This document shows positions 1 through 7,126 of a stretch of 12,823 nucleotides of DNA, one piece after another. The notes below the pieces were generated by a model. That model was given only the letters and a program-made list of their open reading frames with translations, did no database searches and had not been told where the DNA came from. A program made the position numbers and the translations under genes. The stretch covers positions 1 through 12,823 of the forward strand of contig CALYQY010000072.1 in NCBI GenBank assembly GCA_945291235.1, read 5' to 3'. The DNA comes from an uncultured Gilliamella sp. (lineage in GTDB: Bacteria; Pseudomonadota; Gammaproteobacteria; Enterobacterales; Enterobacteriaceae). Numbering within the stretch: position 1 is the first letter of the stretch; every line of letters begins with the position of its first letter.

Positions 1-2446
1 CAGCAAAAACACGCAGTTCAAATAATTGAATACCTTCTTGAATATCCACTAAAAAAACTTGCGGTTCAGGGTCGTTAAGCACATATTCACATTTATCCGA
101 GGCTTTTTGAAGTAATTCAATAACCAGATCACTATTGGCATCAATTGTAGCCGGTATAGTGAGTACAATTCGTGTAATAGAATCTGACAATGACCAGTTA
201 ACGAGTTGTTCGGTGATAAATGCTTTATTCGGCATCACAATCTCTTTTCGATCCCAATCAACAATAGTGATGGCTCGAGTGTTAATTTTGGTGATATTAC
301 CAGTCAGATCCCTGATTGTTACGGTATCGCCTATTCGGACTGGTTTTTCGAAAAGAATGATTAATCCCGAAATGAAATTTGCAAATATTTCTTGTAAACC
401 AAAACCTAAACCAACACCAAGTGCCGCTATAAGCCATTGTATTTTCGACCAATCTATCCCAATAAATGAAAAGGCCATCATGGAGCCAATCATTAAAATG
501 ATATATTTTGATAAGGTTGATATTGCGTAACTCGTTCCCGGTGCTAAATCTAAGTGTTGCAATATTCCCAATTCCAGTAATGCAGGTAGATTTTTAACTA
601 ATTGGACGGTAATTGTCATCACCAAAATAGCAATACATACCGCGCCTAAAGTAATATATTGTTCAACTTCGGTACCGTTGATGATCGTGGTAGTTCCCCA
701 AAGTTTGATATTATTCATAAATGCGAATGCTGAATGTAATTCAGACCAAAGTAAAATCATACTAATTAAAGCAATTAACATGATGATAGAACGCACAAGT
801 TGTAAAGATTGTGCACTAATCACATCTAAATCGATAACAGGCTCATCAACGTTGTCAGCCAGATCTTCTTCGGGTGTTTTAGCGCGTTGCAGACGTTCAA
901 GACGGCGTTGTTTAGTTCGTTCAAATTCGATACGCCGTTTTTGTATCCACATCCAGCGACGAATCATAAAATAGATAACGAGAAGTCCACACCAAATCAC
1001 GACCGATGCTTCAAGACGACCTAATAAAACTTGTGCCGTTGATAGATAACCCAAACAAGCAGCAATAATGGCAAGCCATGGCGCACTAAGAAGTATTAGC
1101 CAAACGATACGGCTTAATAAATTTTCGCCCGATCCTTTTTTATCTATATAAAGTGGAACGCCTGCTCGGTGGATGGAGTTAGTCATAAACACTAACGCAA
1201 AGCAAAGAATGATAAACGCAATACGCCCAATGGTTGCGGCAAATTGACGATTACTGAACTGATCAAAGCTCATGACAACCATAACCAATGGTATGACAAG
1301 CCATACCGATAATTGATAATATTTCATGGCTGCACGGACTTTTTTAGATGACCAACCAAAATGACTTATAAACAAGCCGTTTTGTGATGCCAGATGTGCC
1401 GTGATGATAAATACCCATAAAATTGGAGCAGCAGCATTAACACCGTATCCTAACGCAACGGCAACAGGATAATCCCAGTTGAGTTGTAATGCATAGCCAA
1501 AGACTGCCCATAAAATAGGAATCGGTAAAGCCATGATTAAAGAATATATGACGACTTCTAAAGTTAATGAAAAGTTATCTTGCGTTACTTTACCCACACG
1601 GGAGGCAGATTTATTCAAAAATGCGTAATATTTTTTACGCATTTTAAAATGCACAACGACAAATAATATCGATAAAATCAGTAAAAAAAGTGTTTTCGGG
1701 GTCGTCAGTATTTGGATTCCCGCTTTATATAATTGTGAAAGCGAGTCGATCGAAAAAATAACATAATTGACGTCTTTAGCTAATTGTAACGGAAAACTCA
1801 ATGATACGGGATTTACATCAGCAACCCAGAAGAAATATCGATGAGCAGCATCATTCACTTCGTCAATAGCATTAATTAATTGCTTATTGGCAATTTTTAA
1901 TTTGGTTAATTCTAAAATCGTGGTATCTGTACCTGCGATTAACGTCTTAAGTAACTCGCTTTGTTCACGTAATAGACGGCGATATTGTGAGCCTTGTTTT
2001 CCTGCGTTAATTTGATTAGATAAATTTGGATAATTATCCAAATTTTTAAGAACATTACTGTAATTAAGTTGTTGAACTTTTGCTTTGGCTATTTCTGCGT
2101 CGAGCGCTAAAGATTTTGGTTTTTCAGGTAAACGTAATAATTGTTGACGTAATGTTTCACCTAATGCCGTTGAAAAGCTTAGCCACTCTCCTTGTTCATC
2201 GAGAGTAGCTAGGGTATTTTGAACATGAGAGATTTGCGTTGATATATTTGTCTGTTCGTTAATTATACTGGTTAAATGAATCTTTTGGCTTTCCATATTT
2301 TGGCGAAGATCTTCATTAGTCTCGTTGAGTTTATCAACGATTTCAGTAAGTTGTTGAACATCATCAATAGTCGTTATTTTTTCTTCAGCGAATAGGGTTG
2401 AAGAAAAAACCATTAATAACAAACACAATAATCCACGCATCCACAT
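1..2446 (-). CDS. mscM: Miniconductance mechanosensitive channel MscM/YjeP-like, 3' end missing
   Basis: The reading frame is open from the ATG at 2446 through the left edge, giving about 815 residues of the N-terminal and central parts. A signal peptide (MWMRGLLCLLL...TLFA) is followed by a Gln/Leu-rich, helix-like periplasmic region to about residue 245. Multiple membrane segments then start near residue 252. The MscS pore and start of the beta domain lie around residues 675-705, with GLGFGLQEIFANF, GLIILFEKPVRIGD and then DRKEIVMPNKAF. This signature is shared by the large MscS relatives MscM and MscK; position directly after psd favours MscM. The start is supported by AAAGGA about 9 nt upstream, inside the end of psd, and by a 4-nt gap to the psd stop. 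The family releases solutes under hypo-osmotic shock at the inner membrane. The periplasmic part looks about half as long as I recall for E. coli YjeP. The C-terminus lies outside the window. Confidence 0.9.
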   Translation of the reverse strand, partial: MWMRGLLCLLLMVFSSTLFAEEKITTIDDVQQLTEIVDKLNETNEDLRQNMESQKIHLTSIINEQTNISTQISHVQNTLATLDEQGEWLSFSTALGETLRQQLLRLPEKPKSLALDAEIAKAKVQQLNYSNVLKNLDNYPNLSNQINAGKQGSQYRRLLREQSELLKTLIAGTDTTILELTKLKIANKQLINAIDEVNDAAHRYFFWVADVNPVSLSFPLQLAKDVNYVIFSIDSLSQLYKAGIQILTTPKTLFLLILSILFVVVHFKMRKKYYAFLNKSASRVGKVTQDNFSLTLEVVIYSLIMALPIPILWAVFGYALQLNWDYPVAVALGYGVNAAAPILWVFIITAHLASQNGLFISHFGWSSKKVRAAMKYYQLSVWLVIPLVMVVMSFDQFSNRQFAATIGRIAFIILCFALVFMTNSIHRAGVPLYIDKKGSGENLLSRIVWLILLSAPWLAIIAACLGYLSTAQVLLGRLEASVVIWCGLLVIYFMIRRWMWIQKRRIEFERTKQRRLERLQRAKTPEEDLADNVDEPVIDLDVISAQSLQLVRSIIMLIALISMILLWSELHSAFAFMNNIKLWGTTTIINGTEVEQYITLGAVCIAILVMTITVQLVKNLPALLELGILQHLDLAPGTSYAISTLSKYIILMIGSMMAFSFIGIDWSKIQWLIAALGVGLGFGLQEIFANFISGLIILFEKPVRIGDTVTIRDLTGNITKINTRAITIVDWDRKEIVMPNKAFITEQLVNWSLSDSITRIVLTIPATIDANSDLVIELLQKASDKCEYVLNDPEPQVFLVDIQEGIQLFELRVFA

Positions 2447-2450
2447 ATTG

Positions 2451-3299
2451 TTAAATCCTTTCAGCTAATTTTTGACCTACACGTGTTACATCCCCAACTT
2501 TAAGATCGTTTGAAAATTCAATCGCATTTGAAGCAAATAATGTAATAACGGTTGAACCTAATTTGAAACATCCCATGTCTTGACCTTTGCTGAGTTTAAT
2601 TTCATCAGAATATGTCCAACGTTTCATGATTCCTTCACGTGGTGGTGTGATTATTCCAGCCCAATCTACTTCAATACTTCCGACGATCGTAGCCCCGACT
2701 AATATTTGTGCCATTGGCCCCAATTCTGTTTCAAAAAGGCATATAACACGTTCATTACGCGCAAAAATATTCGGAATGCTTTCTGTTGTGGCTTTACTGA
2801 CTGAAAAAAGTGAACCAGGCACATAGATCATCTCGCGCAATGTACCGTCACATGGCATATGGAAACGGTGGTAATTTTTGGGCGATAGATAGGTGGTGGC
2901 ATAAGATCCATTTTGGAAGTACTTAATCATATCTGGATGACAAGCAACCAAAGATTCGAGTGAATAAAAATGTCCTTTTGCTTGTAATAATTGGCTATCT
3001 TGAATTGTACCAAATTGGCTTAATACGCCGTCGGCGGGCATGATAATTGAATTTTCAGCCGTATCAATTTCGCGAGCATCTTCTTTTAATTCCCGCGCAA
3101 AAAAGTCATTAAATGTTTTATAGTCTGCGGCATTAGTGAACTTTGCTTCACTTAAGTCGACTTGATATAACTTACAAAAGCCTTTAATCATCCATGTTGT
3201 GACTTTTCCTAACTGTTTTTTGGCTAACCATCCAAAGATAATTGTTAAAAACTGTTTTGGAAGAAGATACTGAATAATTGCTTTAAGCTGATTTAACAT
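2451..3299 (-). CDS. psd: Phosphatidylserine decarboxylase proenzyme
   Basis: This 282-aa protein makes phosphatidylethanolamine by decarboxylating phosphatidylserine at the inner membrane, the last step of that phospholipid branch. The proenzyme cleaves itself between Gly248 and Ser249 in the LGST motif (247-250), and the new N-terminal Ser becomes the pyruvoyl cofactor. The proposed triad is visible: Asp90 in PADGV, His147 in [10 protein letters not shown] and Ser249. Other family motifs are [10 protein letters not shown] (63-72) and PGSLFSVS (161-168). The length suits the bacterial type I enzyme. The N-terminus is basic and hydrophobic, fitting peripheral membrane attachment. The start has GAGAGTGA upstream. 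The gene overlaps nothing and is followed after 4 nt by mscM, so the two are almost certainly co-transcribed. Upstream there is no rsgA, which precedes psd in E. coli. Confidence 0.97.
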   Translation of the reverse strand: MLNQLKAIIQYLLPKQFLTIIFGWLAKKQLGKVTTWMIKGFCKLYQVDLSEAKFTNAADYKTFNDFFARELKEDAREIDTAENSIIMPADGVLSQFGTIQDSQLLQAKGHFYSLESLVACHPDMIKYFQNGSYATTYLSPKNYHRFHMPCDGTLREMIYVPGSLFSVSKATTESIPNIFARNERVICLFETELGPMAQILVGATIVGSIEVDWAGIITPPREGIMKRWTYSDEIKLSKGQDMGCFKLGSTVITLFASNAIEFSNDLKVGDVTRVGQKLAERI

Positions 3300-3331
3300 A
3301 AGTCACTCTCAAATTATTGTAAAAATAGGTC

Positions 3332-3340
3332 ATTATAACA
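3332..3340 (-). promoter_or_regulatory. Extended -10 promoter candidate for psd-mscM
   Basis: On the minus strand the sequence reads TGTTATAAT, a perfect TATAAT with the TG extension, 33 nt upstream of the psd start. The -35 region (around 3355-3360, TATACT) is poor, which is tolerated by extended -10 promoters. The assignment is by motif only. Confidence 0.5.
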
Positions 3341-3366
3341 ATAATTATTATGAAAGTATAAAACGA

Positions 3367-3390
3367 ACTAAAACTAAAACTAAAACTGAA
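3367..3390. repeat. Tandem hexamer repeat (ACTAAA)3 + ACTGAA
   Basis: Three perfect ACTAAA copies are followed by one with a single change (ACTGAA). They lie 68-91 nt upstream of the psd start and about 30 nt upstream of its putative -10. Copy-number change here could alter promoter spacing, but only one state is visible. Confidence 0.8.
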
Positions 3391-3726
3391 GCCTTATTGT
3401 TTATTCGCTTTATTATGAGTAATAAAATGATCGTTTTTGCATGGATTAAGAAAACATATTTGAACTTAACCAGACGTTTTATTTAAAGCCTCAAGCAGGA
3501 TGAGCTATTACGCATTTAAATAAAAATTTGCTAATGAATGTTGATGGATGCTGGGGTAAATTCGCTGTCAATTTAAAACAGTTATTGATGAAATAGTTAA
3601 AAGTTAAAAGGTTAAAATATTCATGTTAATTTAGTTGATGCTTTTAAAAAATGCCTTTTTTTGCGTTCATCATTTAGTTAAAAAAATGACTGTAATTTTT
3701 ATTATAAACTCAATTGCAACCTCATT

Positions 3727-3740
3727 TTGACATGCGTCAA
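3727..3740. promoter_or_regulatory. FNR-like palindrome TTGAC-N4-GTCAA
   Basis: A perfect 5-bp dyad (TTGAC, spacer ATGC, GTCAA) matches the 14-bp geometry of FNR/DNR-type boxes (TTGAT-N4-ATCAA), with one symmetric change per half site. It is about 460 nt upstream of the plus-strand autotransporter and about 430 nt upstream of psd, so its target is unclear. It may also be chance. Confidence 0.35.
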
Positions 3741-3792
3741 TATAAACAACTTATCTTTTCTAAAATGATTTTTGGGAATTATTGTGATTATC

Positions 3793-3828
3793 TAGATTGG
3801 ATAATTGTTAATGAATTAACATAATCTA
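3793..3828. repeat. Nested palindrome upstream of the plus-strand autotransporter
   Basis: The inner dyad is GTTAAT (3807-3812) and ATTAAC (3815-3820) with a 2-bp spacer. The outer dyad is TAGATT (3793-3798) and AATCTA (3823-3828), offset asymmetrically. It could be a binding site for a dimeric regulator. In such A+T-rich DNA short dyads are common, so functional confidence is low. Confidence 0.35.
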
Positions 3829-4144
3829 TACATAAATAAATAATTATTTACAATCATTAAAGTTTGATATTAAATTCTATTTATAAAAAAAGTAAATATT
3901 TTTTTATAGCATATAAAATTTGGATATTAAGTTGTCATTACTGATTCATTTTTCTCAATATCAATAAAATTTTTTTATTTGAGTTAAAAATATCATGTAA
4001 ATAAAAATAGGTAATGTAGTATTCAGTGCAAAGTAAAAAATAAATATCAATCAGTTGGTTATAGTTTTAAGAGGTAAGTTGAAAAAAAACATAAAGAATT
4101 TAAGTGTTATGACCGATATATAAATAAGCTTAAGGCAAGATGGA

Positions 4145-4167
4145 AATTTTGTGTTTTACACAAAATT
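4145..4167. repeat. Perfect inverted repeat in the leader of the plus-strand autotransporter
   Basis: Arms AATTTTGTGT (4145-4154) and ACACAAAATT (4158-4167) are exact complements around a TTT centre, giving a 10-bp stem. It ends 15 nt before the upstream ATG (4183) and 33 nt before the preferred ATG (4201). It could act as an operator or as an mRNA hairpin close to the ribosome binding site. The spacing between TGTG and CACA is too short for a CRP site. Confidence 0.7.
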
Positions 4168-4200
4168 AATTGATGGGATTAAATGAGAGTTGTTTTAAAT

Positions 4201-6747
4201 ATGGATCAAAAATATAGATTAAAGTGGAATGTTGCACTACAACGTTGGATTATGACTTCGGAAGTATTACGACATGGAAAATCAAAATTTAAAAAAATAT
4301 TAGTATTAACAGCATTAATGGGCGCTCCCTATATTTCTTATGCTGATTGTTATGCCGGTAACAAAGCGTATGCTAACCAAGGCTCAACATGTGAATTTTC
4401 AAACGGTGATTACTACGGAACTAATTTATCACGCATTGAAGGTGAAAATACAACAGCAATATTTACCGCTGATAAGGTAAAAATGATAAGCCCTTCTTAT
4501 TCAAGTAATCACACGCTAGCGATAGGTGGCGGTAATGGCGGACCTCAAGTAGAAGGCGGGACAACAATATTTAATGGTGATTTGGAAATTATTACCGGTA
4601 ATAAAGTTTCTCGTGGTATTTATATGTACAATAAGGGTACCCTTTTAATTAAAGGTGATTTAACGATAACTAAAAAAACCCCTACTGGTGCACCACTGGA
4701 AGTTGTAAAAGATAACAATGTGGTAACGGTCAATGGTGTTGCAACGTTTAACACTGATGGAGCAGATGCGATACGTAATGGTGGAAACATTACCTTTAAT
4801 AATGATTTAATCATTAATAACAGTCAAGTCAGTGGTATTGGAATCAGCCTAGGCAACAAAGATGGAAATGAAAAATATTCTGGTAATCTAACATTAAATA
4901 AAAATACGACAATTACTACTGCAGGAAAGGGTATCCATTTATGGTACGGAACCTTAACGAATAATGGAATTATCACCTTAAATTCAAATAATGATGTATC
5001 AATAGTCCATGCAGCTGTCATGGGTGATGATACGACAACATTTAACAATAATGGAACACTTAGAGCTGATCCCGCTTCGACATCAATTGAACATATGTTT
5101 ATTCATGAAGGAACAGGAACGTTTATTGTGAATAATAGCAATAATGGGGATCTTTCTTTTGAAAAAGGTTCATTATTTAAAAATATCACACCAGGTACAA
5201 TTAATATTAATAATGCAGGTAAACTTAGCGGAACAATGGATGCTAATGTAGGTATTATAAATCTTGATAATAGTGGTCAATGGTATATTAATGGCGACTC
5301 AAATTTAAATAATGTCATAAATTCAGGTCTCATTTCATTTGCTCATAAATCGCCAACTGAATTTCATATTATGGATGTGAAGGGTGATTATGTTGGAAAA
5401 AAAGGTATCGTGAAAATGCGTACTGTATGGGGAGCTGCTGATAATGAAAGCGATAAAAATATTCAATCTGATACAATAAAAATTGCCGGTTCAGCTAAAG
5501 GGCATACCGTTGTTGTTCCTGTTTCTAATGATGGTAAAGAGAATATTATTGATGGTGATATAAAATCAATCACTAAAGCGATAAATACAACGCCTGTCAT
5601 TTATGTTGCCGAAAGTAATAACGAAAAAGCCTTTAGTGGCACAGCAAAAACGAATGGCGTTGTTGAGTTTCAGTTAGCCAAACGCACAACAGAGAGTGGC
5701 GATGAATACTTTTGGACTATGGCAGCTAATTCGAAATCAGGCAAAGATGCTCAAAATGCTAAATTTGATAAGTTAATTTACGCAAATCCAGTGTCAGGTT
5801 ATACATTGATGCCTCGTGTCAATTTAGAACAAGGGTATTCTAGTATAGCCAGCTTCAGAGAACGTCGAGGTGACATAACTTGTTATGATTGTAGTGAAAT
5901 TAATGGAAATCATTCTTGGGGACGTTTTTTTGGGAAACATCATAAACAAGATGGTAAACAACGTTTAAATCTTGATACAAATATTTATGGTTTACAAATT
6001 GGTCATGATTTTTTTGTTAAACAGACAGATAGTCAAGATGTCATGATGTTAGGTGCTTATTTTGCCTATAGTAATGCCAATACTGATTTTTCAGATAAAT
6101 ATCATGCAAAAGATGGCGTTATCACACATGATAAAAAAACAGGTAATGGTAAATCAGAAAGCTTTAGTTTTGGCTTAACGAACACTTACTATACCCAAGG
6201 TGGGAGTTACTTAGATTTAGTAGGTCAATTATCTTATTTAACTAACAAATATCATGCTAAAAATAGCTATAATCCAGATAGTCAACATGGTTGGGCTGCT
6301 GCTGTTTCTGCTGAAGTTGGGCACGCTATTTCAGTGTTTGATAAAAATTGGTCAATAGAACCACAAGCACAATTGATTTACCAACATATCAATTTAAGTC
6401 ACTTTAAAGATGGTATTCGTCATGTTGATCAAAATGGACAAGATGGTTTACGTAGTCGTTTAGGCTTAAAGTTATCCTATCATGATGATAACCAATTTAG
6501 TCAACGCAAATCTTTTTATGTTATTGGAAATTTATGGCATGATTTCGTGAATCCAGAAAAAACCAATATCGGTCGTAATCATATCAACGAAAAGTTTGCA
6601 CGAACTTGGGGAGAAATGGGTATCGGTATGCAGTTACCTATAGTGACTAACATGAATCTGTATAGTGATGTTCGATATGAACATAACTTTGGTAGTACTC
6701 ATCGTCAAGGTCTATCAGGGAATGTTGGAATGATGATCCGTTGGTAG
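4201..6747 (+). CDS. ESPR-containing autotransporter, shorter paralog (848 aa)
   Basis: This is a type Va autotransporter: a secreted beta-helical passenger exported through its own outer-membrane barrel. Residues 1-48 form an extended signal peptide (MDQKYRLKWNVALQRWIM..., then a hydrophobic stretch ending SYA). The ATG at 4201 is chosen because ESPR regions begin M-x-K-x-Y; the in-frame ATG at 4183 adds six residues. The passenger (49-330) is rich in Asn, Gly and Thr with short beta-helix-like repeats. Residues about 335-510 resemble a pertactin-type autochaperone (SGQWYINGDSNLNNV, GDYVGKKGIVKM). CYDC (561-564) precedes the barrel at about 572-848, which ends in Trp. The only cysteines are 50, 64, 561 and 564. 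It is paralogous to the convergent gene at 7127-10585. I see no protease triad. Adhesion or aggregation is likely, but the ligand is unknown. Confidence 0.9.
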   Translation: MDQKYRLKWNVALQRWIMTSEVLRHGKSKFKKILVLTALMGAPYISYADCYAGNKAYANQGSTCEFSNGDYYGTNLSRIEGENTTAIFTADKVKMISPSYSSNHTLAIGGGNGGPQVEGGTTIFNGDLEIITGNKVSRGIYMYNKGTLLIKGDLTITKKTPTGAPLEVVKDNNVVTVNGVATFNTDGADAIRNGGNITFNNDLIINNSQVSGIGISLGNKDGNEKYSGNLTLNKNTTITTAGKGIHLWYGTLTNNGIITLNSNNDVSIVHAAVMGDDTTTFNNNGTLRADPASTSIEHMFIHEGTGTFIVNNSNNGDLSFEKGSLFKNITPGTININNAGKLSGTMDANVGIINLDNSGQWYINGDSNLNNVINSGLISFAHKSPTEFHIMDVKGDYVGKKGIVKMRTVWGAADNESDKNIQSDTIKIAGSAKGHTVVVPVSNDGKENIIDGDIKSITKAINTTPVIYVAESNNEKAFSGTAKTNGVVEFQLAKRTTESGDEYFWTMAANSKSGKDAQNAKFDKLIYANPVSGYTLMPRVNLEQGYSSIASFRERRGDITCYDCSEINGNHSWGRFFGKHHKQDGKQRLNLDTNIYGLQIGHDFFVKQTDSQDVMMLGAYFAYSNANTDFSDKYHAKDGVITHDKKTGNGKSESFSFGLTNTYYTQGGSYLDLVGQLSYLTNKYHAKNSYNPDSQHGWAAAVSAEVGHAISVFDKNWSIEPQAQLIYQHINLSHFKDGIRHVDQNGQDGLRSRLGLKLSYHDDNQFSQRKSFYVIGNLWHDFVNPEKTNIGRNHINEKFARTWGEMGIGMQLPIVTNMNLYSDVRYEHNFGSTHRQGLSGNVGMMIRW

Positions 6748-6783
6748 TATGGAATATTAACGATTAATAATTAATAATAAAAA

Positions 6784-6821
6784 GGATCGTACATCATTGG
6801 TTTTATAATGTTGTACGATCC
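6784..6821 (-). terminator. Rho-independent terminator oriented for minus-strand transcripts
   Basis: A 10-bp perfect stem (GGATCGTACA at 6784-6793, TGTACGATCC at 6812-6821) continues inward through one T-T mismatch and four more pairs to a small loop. Read on the minus strand it is followed by TTTTTATTATTAA, the U-tract expected of an intrinsic terminator. On the plus strand no T-run follows. It sits 37 nt after the plus-strand autotransporter stop and about 300 nt beyond the minus-strand one, so it should block readthrough into the antisense of the former. Confidence 0.65.
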
Positions 6822-7075
6822 AGTAAAGTAAAATTTAAAACGATTTAACACCGCTAAATTTGTCTTTTATCCTTCATATCCTAAACAACAGTATAAATAG
6901 ATTACTTTTACCGATTGCATAGCCTATAACTTAGGTTAAATTGACAATTTTTAATATTACATCGTTTTGTCTGTCATTATTGGTCATTGTTAACCAATTT
7001 TGATGACGTCAATAAGCCATTTTTTAAGGCTAATCTTAGTTCAATTAATAATAGAAAATTAAGCGTTGAATATTT

Positions 7076-7109
7076 TGCCACATAAATTCAACATTACTTT
7101 CATGTGGCA
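7076..7109 (-). terminator. Hairpin just after the stop of the minus-strand autotransporter
   Basis: TGCCACAT (7076-7083) pairs exactly with ATGTGGCA (7102-7109) around an 18-nt loop, 17 nt beyond the stop codon. On the minus strand it is followed by AAATATTC, not a U-run, so it may stabilise the 3' end more than terminate. An overlapping alternative stem pairs GTTGAA (7066-7071) with TTCAAC (7087-7092). Confidence 0.4.
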
Positions 7110-7126
7110 GAATAGATTGATGATAA

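Larger units (their letters stand above)
3300..4200. other. Long A+T-rich intergenic spacer between psd and the first autotransporter
   Basis: About 900 nt without a credible gene. The longest tidy short frame seen, a 23-codon ORF at 3415-3486 on the plus strand, has no ribosome binding site. The stretch contains the psd promoter at its left end, a hexamer tandem repeat (3367-3390), a TTGAC-N4-GTCAA palindrome (3727-3740), a nested palindrome (3793-3828) and an inverted repeat just before the autotransporter start (4145-4167). These suggest the region is mostly a regulatory leader for the plus-strand gene. The -10 candidate nearest that gene is TATATAAA at 4117-4124, with no good -35, so no promoter is called. 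No rho-independent terminator was seen. Confidence 0.6.
6748..7126. other. Convergent spacer between the two autotransporters
   Basis: This 379-nt stretch has no credible gene. It holds two clear hairpins (6784-6821 and 7076-7109) and weaker dyads, for example ATTGGT (6979-6984) with ACCAAT (6993-6998). Between 7000 and 7012 a TTGAT-N3-GTCAA sequence recalls the dyad at 3727-3740 but with one base less in the spacer. The region most likely serves as a transcription termination zone. Confidence 0.6.

Noticed and set aside
135..974. Plus-strand open frames over mscM
   Set aside because: The minus strand encodes a continuous MscS-family protein with clear motifs here, so these are antisense shadows.
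3415..3486. 23-codon plus-strand frame starting MSNKMIVFAW
   Set aside because: No ribosome binding site and no sign of conservation to judge by; short frames like this are common in such DNA.
4079..4124. Sigma-70 promoter for the shorter autotransporter (TTGAAA at 4079 with TATATA/TATAAA at 4117-4124)
   Set aside because: The spacing between the two boxes is far too long, and no other good pair was found.
4145..4167. CRP-type site at the autotransporter leader dyad
   Set aside because: The TGTG and CACA halves are 5 bp apart, whereas the CRP consensus needs 8, so the match is only superficial.
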